From: Euphorbia lathyris
Lineage: Eukaryota; Streptophyta; Magnoliopsida; Malpighiales; Euphorbiaceae
NCBI RefSeq assembly: GCF_963576675.1
Contig: NC_088917.1
Span: forward strand, 77,610,610 to 77,674,609
Length of the DNA: 64,000 bases
Direction: 5' to 3'
Part shown: positions 43,194-54,828 of the stretch, in pieces
Position numbering within the stretch: position 1 is the stretch's first letter
Layout: every line of letters begins with the position of its first letter
Program-made: the position numbers and the translations under genes
The notes under the pieces: generated by a model
Told to the model about the DNA's origin: nothing
Database searches by the model: none
What the model saw: the letters and a program-made list of their open reading frames with translations, nothing else

Positions 43194-43485
43194 TGTTGGT
43201 CCCGTATGATTAGTTCCAAGGGGTGGGGGGGGTTAGGAACTAATATAACTTTTTTGCTAATTAATCTTGCTGACTTAATAATTTTGGTGAGTTTATTAAC
43301 TCAGCTTGGTCAGCTTGGCCGAACTTAATATAAGACATCTTTAGTCAGATGCTGACTAAGACTGTTTTACTTGAGAGTTGGGAATTGACACTTGTGTGGT
43401 CAGCTTTTAACTCAGCACTCCAATTTACTCAGTGTCAGCTTCTAACAGTTTATATGCTGAGTAAATATTACAAGCAACACAAGCG

Positions 43486-43554
<69 letters not shown>

Positions 43555-44746
43555 GAGTTAGACATTACTCAGTATCACTTATCCTGGTCCGGCCTCTCCG
43601 CCTACGTCCAGTCCCCAGAATCCTCCGGGATTTCAGAATTCAATACTGAGCTCTTTAAGGGTAGAGCACAAACCGATTACAGGCAGTTGGATATGCAAGA
43701 TTATCTTCCTCTATTCGTCTACTCAAGTCCTACTAAATGCTACAACCCAGCACTTAGATTTCTCTACCACTAAGTACTAAATATCAAGTACTCAGTACGC
43801 ACACTCTCAATATTACAATTGATCACACACTTGTTCCTTTTAAGATAAAGAACACTTTAGATGATTACAAACAATCAATCTAGCATTTACACAAAGAATA
43901 GAAGATTGGTGTAAGCTTTCTCTTTTGTTTTGAGTGCTTTGAATTTGTATCTTTCTCACTTGTAATTTTCTGTAAAACGGTAATAATCCAAATGATATCC
44001 TTGTCCCTTTTACAGCTGAAATGTGAGGAACAAATCATTTGAATTTGATTTGTCCGTTGAGTCCAAAATGGCTCTTTTGGGGGGGGGGACAAACTTCTGG
44101 TCAGTTTCAGATGTGCAGGCCAATCTTGTCTTCTGAATTCTTCAGACGTCAGATTTGTCTTCTTCCTACAGACTTTGTCTTCTTGCGGCAGTTTGTCTTG
44201 TAGCATAGAACAGTTGACTCATACATCTTGGAATTTGGATTTTGCGTAATTCAAAGCTACTATTATTGGTACAGACAGTTGTCGAATTTGTCTTTTAGCT
44301 AACAGATCATTCATGCTGTCCTGAAGATTACTCAGCTTCACTTCGATAATCACTGTCTTCGATTTTCACCAAGTTTTATACTGAGCTCTTTTTCTACTCA
44401 GCTTTCATGGTTAGCTTAGTTCTGTAGAAACCATTCCTTTGAGCGGATTTCTTCTGTGCTGAGCTTCGCTTTTACTCATCTTCTTTGTTCAACTTTATTC
44501 TGAAGCCGTTTTTCTGAAGATGACTTATCTTCTCTTATGCTGAGTTGCTCTTCACTTAGCTTGTGTTGTGTTCTCATGCTGACTTTATCCTGTCTTAATC
44601 TTTATTTCTTTTTGCATTTGTACTCAATATTGAACAAACGGATTAATACAATTAAATCAAAGTACTTAAATTTAATTGTCTCTTAATCATGGATTAAACT
44701 TAAATGATTTTGTCAAATCAAAATCTTGTGGAAAGGTGTTTCAACA
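43194..44746 (-). repeat. E2 5' LTR
   Basis: 1553 bp, tgttggtccc...ggtgtttcaaca on the plus strand. It has the E2-type end shared with 4667-4833. It contains a CG/CA/TA microsatellite at 43483-43549 and a G-tract (ggggtggggggggtt near 43218). The outer right flank is ataag (44747-44751); the matching left duplication is not in the window because the 3' LTR is truncated. Confidence 0.92.
43483..43549. repeat. (CG)n(CA)n(TA)n microsatellite in the E2 LTR
   Basis: A gcgcgcgc run, then about 15 CA units, then about 13 TA units, at the LTR position that holds CA/TA in E3. Confidence 0.9.
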
Positions 44747-45014
44747 ATAAGGTGAATTGAAATAATGGTATTCTTGTCCAAAGTGGATGAAAGTGTCTGA
44801 TTTGGTGAGATGGAAGCAAAGTGGGTCAAATATGTCAATGGATCCCTTCAAATGGGCTAGATTAGTAATTAGTCGAAATAAAAATGAGCAACCAAACACC
44901 CCCTTAAACTAATATTATTGGCCCATTTGTTTTACATGCTAAACGGTTTGTTGTTTGCTGTTTGAAAATTCTGTTTTTTCAAAAAGCATGAATTTCTTGC
45001 TTTTATAAAAAAAA
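44747..45014. other. Intergenic DNA with hAT-MITE-like ends
   Basis: First DNA outside the copia cluster. gcaaccaaacacccc near 44890 looks like a hAT-type terminal repeat whose partner may have been cut by E2. From about 44930 the block tttgttgtttgctgtttgaaa...tgcttttata begins a second hAT-like MITE. It continues after the inserted element at 45584-45712 and resembles 57989-58226. Confidence 0.45.
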
Positions 45015-45583
45015 GGGCAATTAATTTATTAGTCCTTATATTTTAACAAAACATAATGTTTAGTCTCTGTGTTTTCAAAAACACACTGTAAGGTCCCTAA
45101 CCTTTTTCTCAGTGAACTGTTTAGTCCCTCCGCCTGTTTGTTAGATTTTTTATCGTTTATGAATTCGAAAATGACTAAATTACCCTTTACTATTTATTAG
45201 TCAAAAGCAATTCATACCTCTATATCTTTCTCTCACAACTCACGCTCACAAAAAATAATGGAGAAATGATTGAATCTCTAACTCATAATCGAATCACTCA
45301 TGCTCACTCTTCCTGTTTGAATTGAAGGTAGAAATCGACTCAAATCTCTCTCGCTTACTCTTCCTGTTCGAATTGAAGGTGAAAATCTTCTTACTCTCAA
45401 TAGTGAGTTTAATTTCCTCTGTATTCTCAACTCATGTTAGGACTAAACAGTTCACCGAGAAAAACGTTAGGGACTAAACAGTTTATCGAGAAAAATGTTA
45501 GGGACCTTACCGTGTGTTTTTAAAAATACAGGGACTAAACAGTGTGTTTTGTCAAAATATAGGGACTAATAAATTAATTACCC
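45015..45583. mobile_element. MITE with long terminal inverted repeats (Mutator-like)
   Basis: Left end gggcaattaatttattagtcc and right end ggactaataaattaattaccc are inverted repeats, and the similarity runs for about 85 bp (cacacNgtaaggtccctaac on both arms). Flanks are tataaaaaa on both sides (45004-45014 with two extra A; 45584-45592), a 9-bp duplication typical of Mutator-like elements. It is nested in a hAT-like MITE. No coding capacity. Confidence 0.7.
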
Positions 45584-45712
45584 TATAAAAAACAACTTTT
45601 CGACTACCAAAGGTAAACAAAATGTGTTTAACCAAACACCTAAAGCTCTTATTTTCAAAATAAAAAGGCAAACCGAAATTCAAAAGTAGCAACTAAACAT
45701 CCCCTAATAGTC

Positions 45713-46789
45713 ACTGCTGTCGGCGGTGGATACACTTACGAACCAACAAAAAAAAAAAATTCAATGACCATTTTGATTCTTATTAATCCGATTTATTAAC
45801 TGCATCCGGTATTCTAATATTTCCAAGATATGCCAAGTACACTTTACAAGATGTTTAATTTTGGTATGGATTAAATATCAATTTACCCATAAACTAATAT
45901 GTGCTTAATTAATTTTATAAATTTAAAATATGGTCTAAAAGTTTTTCGTACTTGGAAGTTGGAAGGATTGATGAAAATATCTTTTTTTTTTTCTTTATTT
46001 TCCTTAGTGGAATCAAATTAGTGAGTTCACCAAGAAACCCACTAAGAACTAAAAAGCCTATTGTGATTCTCTAATTAATTGTGTTGTGATTAGATTTTCT
46101 TAATTTTCATGTCACACAACATATGATTGTAAATGTGAGTATTGCTAAAATCATCCATCCTTTGAATTTTACAAAATAAAAAGTGAATGGAATTTTGCTT
46201 AAATTAAATATATATATAGATCCAAACACAAAATCATTTTAGTAAAATCTTATGTTAAACTCATATTGAGATTGAAAGGGGAAGTATACTTGAATTTATA
46301 GCGTAACGATTGAGCGAAATTTTAAGTTCGGAGAAGATTTAGGAGATAGCAGGGGCTTAAGTATACACTATTTACTGAAAAACGCCTAAAATTCTATGAA
46401 AACTGTGTAAGATAGTTTAATTTTTTATATAAAAATACTAAAAAATATCAATTTAGCACCCATAAATCATGAGAGACTATCACAAATTACAAGTACTTGA
46501 TTTCTATATGCTTATTACTAGTAGAATTTTGATTGTTATGGAAAACATGACTGACGACGATTTATTATCATATGATATATCATCATATCTTGAATGGTCT
46601 TTCTATACCATTCATAATACGAGCCTAATGAAAAAAATTCGTAGTCACAATCATGGTTGGATGTCTAATAACACGTAAGGACGACTTTAGTATTTTAGAG
46701 ACTCTCATAACCTTCATACACACAAACATATATTTATTTATAAATTTAAATTTAGTAAATATAAATTTAATTAATGATAACATAAGTGG
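45713..46789. other. Intergenic, no feature recognised
   Basis: AT-rich DNA. A 69-codon frame at 46469-46678 has no recognisable motif and no supporting signals. Nothing else supported. Confidence 0.6.
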
Positions 46790-47290
46790 ATATTTGAGAT
46801 CTAATCTTGGACAGACTTAAATCCTCTTCTCACAACTGGTCGAAGGTCTCATTCGTACTTCCAAAAGCTTCTACTTCCATCACGTGTTTTCAAGGAATTC
46901 TTCCTTCAATAGGAATCATTTGCGCGTCTAGATAACATCAATCGATAAGGAAAACCTAAATTCTCGGTTCGTTTTCCTTATCAAACACAAAGTTAGTTTA
47001 CCCCTAATTAGACTAAGAGTCTTATACCTATATAAAGGGGTCCAACTCCTTTTATTAAAGTATATTACTTTCTTTTTCTAAACCAGAACTGACTTGAGCG
47101 TTGAAGTATCATTTTCTATGGATTCGGTCAAGCATTCTTGCATGAATTCATACCATAGAAGACCAAAGCCTCGTTGACTACTTCCTTACATCAATTTAGG
47201 ACAAAAGCTCCAAATCGTCCTTTGACTCGCGTTTAGATCTCTTAATAGATAAAATTTGATATCATGTTATCATTGGTGCAATAAGCATGA
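46790..47290 (+). mobile_element. Degenerate LTR relic, possibly gypsy
   Basis: A tatataaagggg box near 47029, then aactgacttgagcgttgaagtatc about 60 bp on, a block I associate with plant gypsy LTRs. It ends with ttgatatcat and then attggtgcaataagc, which resembles the start of an internal region. No reading frame survives. Assignment from memory of such LTRs; boundaries are approximate. Confidence 0.4.
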
Positions 47291-48470
47291 ATCCTAAGAT
47301 CGTTAAACATTAATTCTTCATGCTTGAATCCTAATGTAATAAACGTGACCCAAGCACCCACACTTCTAGACTTTGGGGACTTTCCCTTTAAACCTATAAG
47401 GGGGAACTTTATCTCATTACTAGGGGTCGATGATATTAGCGGCTTGAAGGGGAATGCCTGTGTTTATTCCTCATAAGAAGCCCTAGGAAGCACCCTACCC
47501 ATAGTTGAGACTGGTGAACATATTTTCATAAGGCTCGCGAGCACCATGATGCTAGAGCAAGCCAATATCTGACAATGCTTCTTTCAAGGATGACTTCGTG
47601 ATTGAGTGGGGGAAATATAAAACTTCAAGTGACAACTGCAGTTACAATCATCCAACAAACAACTCCAGCTAGTGTTTAGTACCAGACTTCACTGAACAAC
47701 ACAATCTCAAATTAGGTCAAAAGACCTTCACATGAATTAGTTAGGGATCTTTTTCTAACAATCTTACCTACAACGAGTGTATAATATTGTGTTTGATATA
47801 TGCATATCGAGACACTATATGTCTTCAACGAGTATACAGTACTAAAGCTCTTGTTTGTATGTCGGCCGCACTTGCGAATATGGACGAGAATGAGAACAGG
47901 AGGAAAATATATATTCTGTCATGTGCGAGTATAAGATGTTGAAAATTTGATATGGTCCAAATAATCAATCTGTAACGAAAATGGGTTGGATACAGTTAAG
48001 ACGAGCTATTAGGTTAACCCTAACTGAGCTAGCTATATACGCTTATATATAATCTAATCCTAATAATTCTAGCACATAAGATATAAAAGTAAAAGAGTTT
48101 CTCTCACCCTTCATCCTAAGATGCCAGTGTCGCGCTCTCTCTCTCCTCTTAAATGTTCGTTTTTAGTCATGGATCATCGTTTCTTCTCCCGATTAAATCT
48201 CAATATAGTTTATTCGTGATCGGTAATATGCGATCATAGTTTATATAGCGGAAAAAAAAACTTTAAAACATGCCACATATTAAGGATAGGTGTCAAAATA
48301 TCACCACATGATAGGGGATAACAATTCTACGGTGGAATTTTATCAATTGGAAAATATTAGGAGTCAAATGCAACTAAATAATAAGTTAGAGCCAAATGAC
48401 AAAATTTTGGTTAGTTCATGAGTCAAATAGCGGTTTAAACCAAAAATCAATTATGTTTATAAATTAAAGG
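47291..48470. other. Intergenic, possible internal relic, nothing firm
   Basis: Slightly less AT-rich than its surroundings up to about 47760, perhaps the eroded interior of the LTR relic. A tatataatctaatcc stretch and a ctctctctctcc run at 48134-48147 were noted. No coding region or RNA gene seen. Confidence 0.4.
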
Positions 48471-48479
48471 AAAAAGGAA

Positions 48480-48850
48480 AAAAAATGAATCTTATGGTTT
48501 GATCGATTAGTCCTCGTGGTTTAAAAGTTTGTAAATATGAGTTTTATGTTTTGTGCAGTTTACAAACTCAATCATTCTGTCCAAACTTATTGTCGTGACT
48601 ATTTATCCAATAAAAGAAACTAATCATTCTATCCAAACTTATTATCGTGACTATTTATAAAAAAAAAATGAGCGATTTGGATAAATTAAAACGATTGAAT
48701 TTGTAAATTACTTAAAATACAATGCTTAATTTTACAAATTAATTAAACCACACGTATTGTTTGATTAAAAAATTGACTCATATATCTTTTAACTGGAAAC
48801 TTTATAAAACACAAAACTCATATTTGTAAACTTTTAAATTAATTAATTAA
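48480..48850. mobile_element. Foldback/MITE-like element
   Basis: The word aaagtttgtaaatatgagttt (48526-48546) recurs inverted near 48810-48832 (aaactcatatttgtaaacttt), and similarity extends on both arms (gttttatgttttgtgcagttt against the opposite-strand gttttgtgttttataaagttt). No target duplication recognised. Confidence 0.5.
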
Positions 48851-48852
48851 AA

Positions 48853-49025
48853 TTTTTTTTTTGTTAAACCATCCGGTACTTCGAACCACATTGGCCGACT
48901 AATCCGGATTCGAGGCGGGTCCAAGGATTACGGTATTTAAACCCCTTCCAATCGCCGTTGTGGGGGATCGATCCTGAGACCGTCCTACCAAGCACAGCCC
49001 CATGCTACCACTGCGCCAACCAACA
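48853..49025 (-). mobile_element. tRNA-derived SINE
   Basis: On the minus strand: GGTTGGCGCAGTGGTAGCATG (pol III A-box-like), then about 30 bp later GGTCTCAGGATCGATCC (B-box-like), then a unique body and a poly(A) tail (T-run 48853-48862 on plus). Length about 170 bp fits a plant SINE. A box-B mismatch (GATCGATCC for GTTCGATCC) argues against a functional tRNA gene. Confidence 0.75.
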
Positions 49026-49609
49026 ATTGGTTATTTATTTAGTTTTACTTCACCTAAATTAAATCAAAACATCTTTATATTATAAAAACAATCAAAACAT
49101 TTTTTTTTTATGAAAAGAAAATCAAAACATTCTTGTATCATGAAATAATTGTTTTTATAGAAACTCATTTATTTTGAGAATAAAAAAAACAATATAATCG
49201 GAAGGGTACGAATGTAATTGACAATGTATCCAAAAACCGTAACTGAAAATATAACAGGGCGTACGTCATGTTCACATTAGCAAGGAAAAGAGTAAAATGA
49301 CGAGAATACCCTTGAGGAGAGGAGTGAGAACGCATGGAAAGTAGAGAAACATGTGAAAGGGGTCAATGGGCGCCGGATAAGGCAGCAATTTGTTATGATT
49401 AGCTCATTTGATGACAACTCATTGATTCCAGTCGACACGCCTTTTCTTTTCCCATTATTTTCTATCCATTCACATTTATTTATTATTAATTTATTATTCC
49501 TAATTTATTCATTTTCAATTTATTTATTATTTAATATATAAATTCTACTATTTGCCTTCTATAAATTAGAAAATTTTAGTTTTATTGTTATGGAAGGATT
49601 TAATCTACC
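49026..49609. other. Intergenic, no feature recognised
   Basis: AT-rich DNA with a 62-codon frame (49353-49541) of no recognisable family. Nothing supported. Confidence 0.55.
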
Positions 49610-50005
49610 GTTACAAAAAATAAAATAATGAAATTCTAATCATCTTGCAACGGTTTTCTCTAACTTTTAATTGTAACAACTTACCCTTTAAACTTCTCCA
49701 ATTGTAAAACATAACCCTAAATTGAGAAAAAAAATTACCCCGTACTTGAAGCAATCGTAAAAACATTTCCCCGGATTCGTATCACGTCAAAAATCTGATT
49801 ATCACACTCCACGAGCGTTGCAGCTTTTCTATTTCACGTGTTTCTTCAATTGCAGTCCATGTCAGTAATTTGGGGTTATGTTTTACAATTAGACAAATTT
49901 GAAGGGGTATGTTTTATAATTGGACAAGTTTGAGTGGTAAGTTGTTACAATTGAAAGTTCAGGGAATAGTTGTAATATTTGAATAAATTCAGGGAGTTAT
50001 TTGTA
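49610..50005. mobile_element. MITE with terminal inverted repeats of about 55 bp
   Basis: Left arm ttttaattgtaacaacttaccc...ccaattgtaaaacataaccct (49664-49717); right arm carries the inverse (ttatgttttacaattagacaa, then tggtaagttgttacaattgaaag, 49873-49960), the inner part twice. Non-coding. Confidence 0.55.
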
Positions 50006-51002
50006 TATTAACCTAAATTAAAATAGTTTTTTTATGTTAATAAAAGTTGGCTATGCTTGGTGGGCTAATCCTCAAATAGGGGTTAATTGTGTAAATAATT
50101 ATATATATAGGTTTAGTTAGAAAATTATTCTATACAAGGGGCTGTTTTTAATTATAGTTAAAACTAATCATTACAAATACTCTAATGATTTATATTAACA
50201 TTTATTATATTAAACAAAATAATATTTCTTTTATGTAGTTTTATTACAAAAGTTCATTAAAACTTTTATTTTAAAGATTTAAAATTAGTTTTTTTAATAA
50301 ATTTATTAAAAAATAAATAAAATTATGAAATTAATTTAAATATCAACAAACATCTCCCTTTATGAATAATCATGTTCTTCGTAAATAGTTGTGTCAGTTC
50401 GTGAACAATCATTTTTTTTATGAATAATTGTGTCTGTCCGTGAACATCATATTCGTTCGTGAACAAACATGTCATTTCGAGTCCTGTTTATACAGAATGG
50501 AACTGTCAAATTCAAGGACTATAAAGATAAAAAAATACTCTCTAAAATTTTCTGTTCTGTTTTCCTAATCCGATGGTAACGAATTTGCATACAGTAAGAG
50601 TTTATTTCCGCAATCTGTTGTATCATGGGAGACGATTATCAATAGCGATAAAATATGTCTTAATGAGACTGTTAATATATACCTCAGATTTATCTAACTA
50701 TGTTCTTTTGATTTATCTAACTATGTTAATACAGTCTAAACTCATTTTGAGCCAATATAGAGATATTACCATCCATATCAAATACTAACCGTTTCTGATT
50801 TTATAATAGCTTAACTAATGATTTTTGTTTAACTTAAAGACCTAATTGATGATTTTGATAGTTTAAGGTTTTAATTGAATTTAAAATTTTAATTTTGAGT
50901 TCAAATTAGTGTTATGTCTAATGATCTATTAAAAAATAAGAATAAAAACTAATTTCTAATTCTTAAAATAATTTTGTAATGAATATTTATAATAAATGGA
51001 TA

Positions 51003-51316
51003 TGGTGCAAAAATACCCCTACCGGTTACAGTCGGGAGCAAATTTATCCTATCGTCTAAAATGGTGCAATTTTACCCTAACGTTGGCAGTTAAGAACAAT
51101 TTACCCCTAACGTTGATAACTTGGATCAATTTGAGAAATAATCCATCAAACTGTTTTCTCGGTTATGATATTGTTATCTACACGTCACATATGCGTCAGT
51201 TTATCACTAATTAGTAACAGATCACAAATATTAGAGGCAAAATATTTCTCCAACTTATCAACGTTAGAGGCAAAATTGCTATTGACTGCCAATGTTAGAG
51301 ATAAAATTGTACGAAA
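51003..51316. mobile_element. MITE, short copy of the 55566-56144 family
   Basis: gtgcaaaaatacccctacc at the left and repeated words such as aatggtgcaattttaccctaacgtt, cgttagaggcaaaattgctattgac and atgttagagataaaattg match the 55.6-56.1 kb element. The arms are inverted relative to each other. Confidence 0.55.
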
Positions 51317-51430
51317 AAATTATTTAATATTAAAATTATTTATGTAAATAATAAATATTAATTATTTTATATACCTAAAAACTATATCTATTTTATAAAA
51401 AGTATTTTTTTTTTTAAATAAGAGTTGGGA

Positions 51431-51555
51431 GTGGCTTCAGGGAAGCCACCGCCAACGTTCCTGCAACCATTTATCCCATTACGGCGTCTTTGCCGCCGTA
51501 ATGGGTAAATGAATAAAAGTTATTTATTCATTACGGTGCATTGAGCACCGTAATG
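51431..51555. other. Three perfect hairpins in 125 bp
   Basis: Hairpin 1: gtggcttc-agg-gaagccac (51431-51449). Hairpin 2: cccattacggcg, 7-nt loop, cgccgtaatggg (51475-51505). Hairpin 3: cattacggtgc-attga-gcaccgtaatg (51529-51555). Hairpins 2 and 3 share the attacgg core. Confidence 0.75.
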
Positions 51556-51615
51556 GAGACTGTTTTTAACCATGAGTTAAAAATAGCCCCTTGTGAGGAA
51601 ATAATTCCTAATTAT

Positions 51616-52599
51616 TCCTAGATTAAAAATTATTTCCTCAGTTATTGGGGTAAAAACAGAGGTTTAAACTATTACAATAATCAAAACTCTAATAGTAGTG
51701 TTTTATGAAGAGAAGTTTGAAAGAGTTTATTGGATCTATTGAAAAAACTGGTTTTAAGAATTTTTTTCAATTAGTTTATTGCTCAATCTTTTTTTAATGA
51801 TGTTTTTACCGTAATTACTACCCTTTAACACAAGATAAAGGCTTTGTCGTGTTCTTATTTGTCATTTTACACAAATAACTATTAGCAATCGGTTAAGTTT
51901 TACCAAACAAATTTATACAATCTGCTAATCAAATCAGTTAATCAAGGTAACAAATATTTGCCAAACAGTGTCATTATGTTTTAATCATCTTACATCTAGT
52001 TTTTTAGTCACCCAATAAGACTTAAAATTATACATTTTCTATTAACAAGGTTTAATATTATATTATTTTATACGTGGATGTTAAATTTTCTATCTTATAA
52101 TAACTGTAGTTGAATCATATAAGTCCACTTATAAACTTAGGGGCGGAATCCGGCTAACCAACTCCGATTCGTAAGTCAGTTTTGAAGGAAGTCTTGAGGA
52201 GGAATACAACAGTAAATCAAAACTATAATATAAGCTTAGTGAATTAATGGAGTGGTATACCTTGAGCTACGTTTACTCTATTTATATTGTGATCGAGTTG
52301 TAGAAGATGGTCATAATCTTTGGAGCAGGATGCATTACGTGTTACCTGTTGATAGGTGAACATGCGCCCGTATATCGAGATTTGATATCCCTTAAGACTA
52401 TTAGGTCTGTGATTTACAGAATTGGGCGTGATTGTTGTAACAGGTGGATCCTTTACGAGATTGTTGGAGACTTTCCGAACTAAGGACTTTAAGTCGTGTC
52501 ATTTTAAATTAATTTAATATGAAACATCATGTCAAAATACCAATTTGATTTTGGCTTGAATTAATCATATTAACGAATTTAAGAAAATAATCCTTAATT
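51616..52599. other. Intergenic, no feature recognised
   Basis: AT-rich. No frame, structured RNA or clear repeat boundary recognised. Confidence 0.5.
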
Positions 52600-53640
52600 A
52601 TTTATTTTATTTTTGGGAAGAAAGAACGTATTCAGGTGAAAAATCCTTACATAAAACACTAGTTAACCGGTTAAGAATTAGAAAACGAAATAAATTGATC
52701 AGTATTGGAAAGGGAATTACGAGCAATGCAATTGTTACTCTATTGGATAATCTAGAAATAAAAGACATAAAGAAATCAGGTTTGTGTAAGAGAAGATCGC
52801 GACACTCTTGTATTATAATACCAAAATTAAATAAATCTTGGTTGAAGGAGATGAGACAATCCATGACGACTTTGACATCCGTTTCGAATTGAACTTGAGT
52901 TAGCCCCAAGTGTTGAGACCCACTAGATACTGTGTAGAAGAGCAAACACTTCAGCCTACTTCACTTCAAGAGATGTACTGATCCAAGAACTTATCATTGC
53001 AATAAAACTTTCATCATCATGCCTAATTACAACACCCACTCTAGTTTTTCCAACCTCACAGAACGTCGCAACATTGACATTGCTCTTGATCCAGCTTAGA
53101 TCAACGTGCAACCAACATATCGGGTTACGAACAACAGGAGAGTGAACCAAAACCAAAGATTTGACATGTGCTTGCTATCAAACTCGGACCCATGAGTACG
53201 CTCAGTCAACCATTACTTGAAGTGGTCGATTTCCATCCTACAATAACTCATTCTGCCATAGCCATATGACCCAAAAGATAGTCACATATTTCCTAGCCAG
53301 TTCACTGTTAGGCAGAAAACAGAGGCTAAGAAACCAGTCCCTGGTTTTTTCAAAGTCGCACGTTGGAAACTGCAGATTCACCGGTAACCAGACATCCACG
53401 ACATACGAACAATCTATGAAGAGATTGAAATCGTCCTCAATGTCAGTATGACAAAACAGACATTCAATCATAACTAAAATGTGGAAGAATTTTAGAGCAC
53501 AACTTCCAAAAAAATATTTTAATCCTTGGAGGCTGACGAAGATCCCACGAACCTGTCCAACCATTAACAACAAATTGAGAGTTTATACCCTCTTCTAGCA
53601 GCCGATAGCCCGATTTTGAGCTATAACAATCATTCTTGAT
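52600..53640 (-). pseudogene. LINE remnant: zf-RVT and RNase H region
   Basis: Minus-strand frames give, in order, a zf-RVT-like piece (53238-53573: CLFCHTDIEDDFNLFIDCS followed by DVWLP), then WLHVDLSWIKSNVN and GVVIRHDDESFIAMISSW (52956-53156), then the RNase H C-terminal half (52607-52945: QFETDVKVVMDCLISF, IIQECRDLLL, SFISRLSNRVT). This is the usual C-terminal order of plant LINE ORF2 or its domesticated RNase H relatives. It is broken by frameshifts and stops between frames. No start or poly(A) end defined. Confidence 0.7.
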
Positions 53641-53691
53641 GAAATGTCAAGATAGATTATCATTACAAGCTCAAAAAGCAACATATGTATT

Positions 53692-54090
53692 AAAAAGGCT
53701 TAATATATTAAAAGTCTTCTGAATTTGTCTAAAAAACTTGATTGACCTTATGAACTTATATGATGTCTTATTGACCCTTCAACTTACTTAAAATAACGTA
53801 TTGACCACCTAAATTTGTTTAAAATGACTTATTAACCCATTGAGCTTGTTTAAAATGATATTCATTACAATTTGTAAAAAAAAAAAAAAATCAAAACTTA
53901 AAAAATAAAGGTCTAATTCGTGATTCTAAGTCTTTAAAACAAATTAACTTTCTGTTTTGTACATCTTTATAGCATTTTATAGATTTAGAAACTTAATTAG
54001 TGGCTAATGAGACACAATGTAAGTTCAAGAAGTCAATCAAGTTTTTTTAAACAAGTTCAATGAGCAATTGATGTATTGAGCCTATTAGAA
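53692..54090. mobile_element. MITE, aggcttaata family, diverged copy
   Basis: Begins aaggcttaatatatt and ends tgtattgagcctatt, inverted ends like those of 54829-55334 and 57468-57990. The phrases cttgattgacc, gaacttatatgatgtc and caatcaagttttttt are the family's. Non-coding. Confidence 0.6.
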
Positions 54091-54189
54091 ATTAGAGCAA
54101 CTTCAACAGGCAGGAAAGAAACTTCAATTTTTCCTCAATCCCATACTCTTGTGCCCGGTATAAAGAGATTTGAGACCTTCCAATTCTTC

Positions 54190-54430
54190 GTCCCTTAATT
54201 GGTAGGTGCAATTCTATGTGATATTTTTGAGGTGGCCGACTCTTTTGAATCTATTCAGTTCGTGCATGAAAAACGAAAAAGAAACATTACTTTTCATAGT
54301 TTAGCTGCATGGACACGCGCTCTTTCACAAATGGAAATTCTTATTAAAGATTTCTCTGATTGTATTTCTTCTCATATTCATAATGATTTAATTCCCATTT
54401 TTTTTTTTTGGCAATATATGGTTTGTTTAT
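54190..54430 (+). pseudogene. LINE-type RNase H C-terminal fragment
   Basis: Encodes GAILCDIFEVADSFESIQFVH, KRKRNITFHSLAAWTRAL and CISSHIHNDL, matching the end of plant RNase H domains (interval, SF-x-x-x-x-F-V/H-x-KR-x-x-N, LA, then an I-x-x-D tail). Only about 75 codons; a T-rich tract follows. Probably a 5'-truncated LINE tail. Confidence 0.5.
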
Positions 54431-54828
54431 TTAAAAAAAATTTCTTTTTTAGGGTAATCAAATAAAACATTGTAACACCTGAACTTTTCAAAACTTTTAA
54501 TCAAACTACATGGTTTTGAAGTATATAAATTTATTGTTTCTTTATTGAAATTTTATAAAAATATATTTATTTAAATTAAAAACAGAAATTATAAAAATCA
54601 ATTAAAATATAGAAAGGATCAACTAGAATAAAATTAATAATGAAAAAGTACACAAAAAAAATTAATAAAAAACACAAAAAAATCAAATCTATTTTCTTAA
54701 AATAATAATTTTTTATATTTATATTTTATAATTTATAAGAGTAAATATAAATTATTAAAATTCCCAAAGCATAATACAGATATATTTACTACCAACATCG
54801 CTGGATCTGAATAAAATTTTAATTTAAT

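Larger units (their letters stand above)
4667..44746 (-). mobile_element. E2: outer copia element, split by nested insertions
   Basis: On the minus strand E2 runs 5' LTR (43194-44746), primer site, gag (41353-43131), protease and first part of integrase (40655-41346). After the nested E3/E4 block it continues with the rest of integrase, RT and RNase H (10364-12494), ORF3 (5246-9860), polypurine tract and a truncated 3' LTR (4667-4833). The two halves are assigned to one element because both LTR ends share features absent from E3: the block TGACTTTATCCTGTC, the word acggatta, and an extra attaaactta after tcatgg. They differ at only two of 167 positions. About 310 bp of integrase are missing at the nested junction. 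Confidence 0.8.
50113..51615. mobile_element. 1.5-kb terminal-inverted-repeat element with hairpin cluster
   Basis: The left arm aattattctatacaaggggctgttttta and the right arm (taaaaatagccccttgtgaggaaataatt, about 51577-51605) are inverted copies, continuing inward (attatagttaaaa against ttaaccatgagtt). The interior is AT-rich, contains another MITE (51003-51316) and three perfect short hairpins close to the right arm. No transposase frame, so non-autonomous. Confidence 0.5.

Noticed and set aside
46469..46678. 69-codon plus-strand frame
   Set aside because: No recognisable domain, AT-driven composition, no promoter or splice support.
48853..49025. Functional tRNA gene on the minus strand
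   Set aside because: A-box and B-box-like words are present, but box B is altered, there is no acceptor stem pairing that I can see, and a poly(A) tail follows. A SINE fits better.
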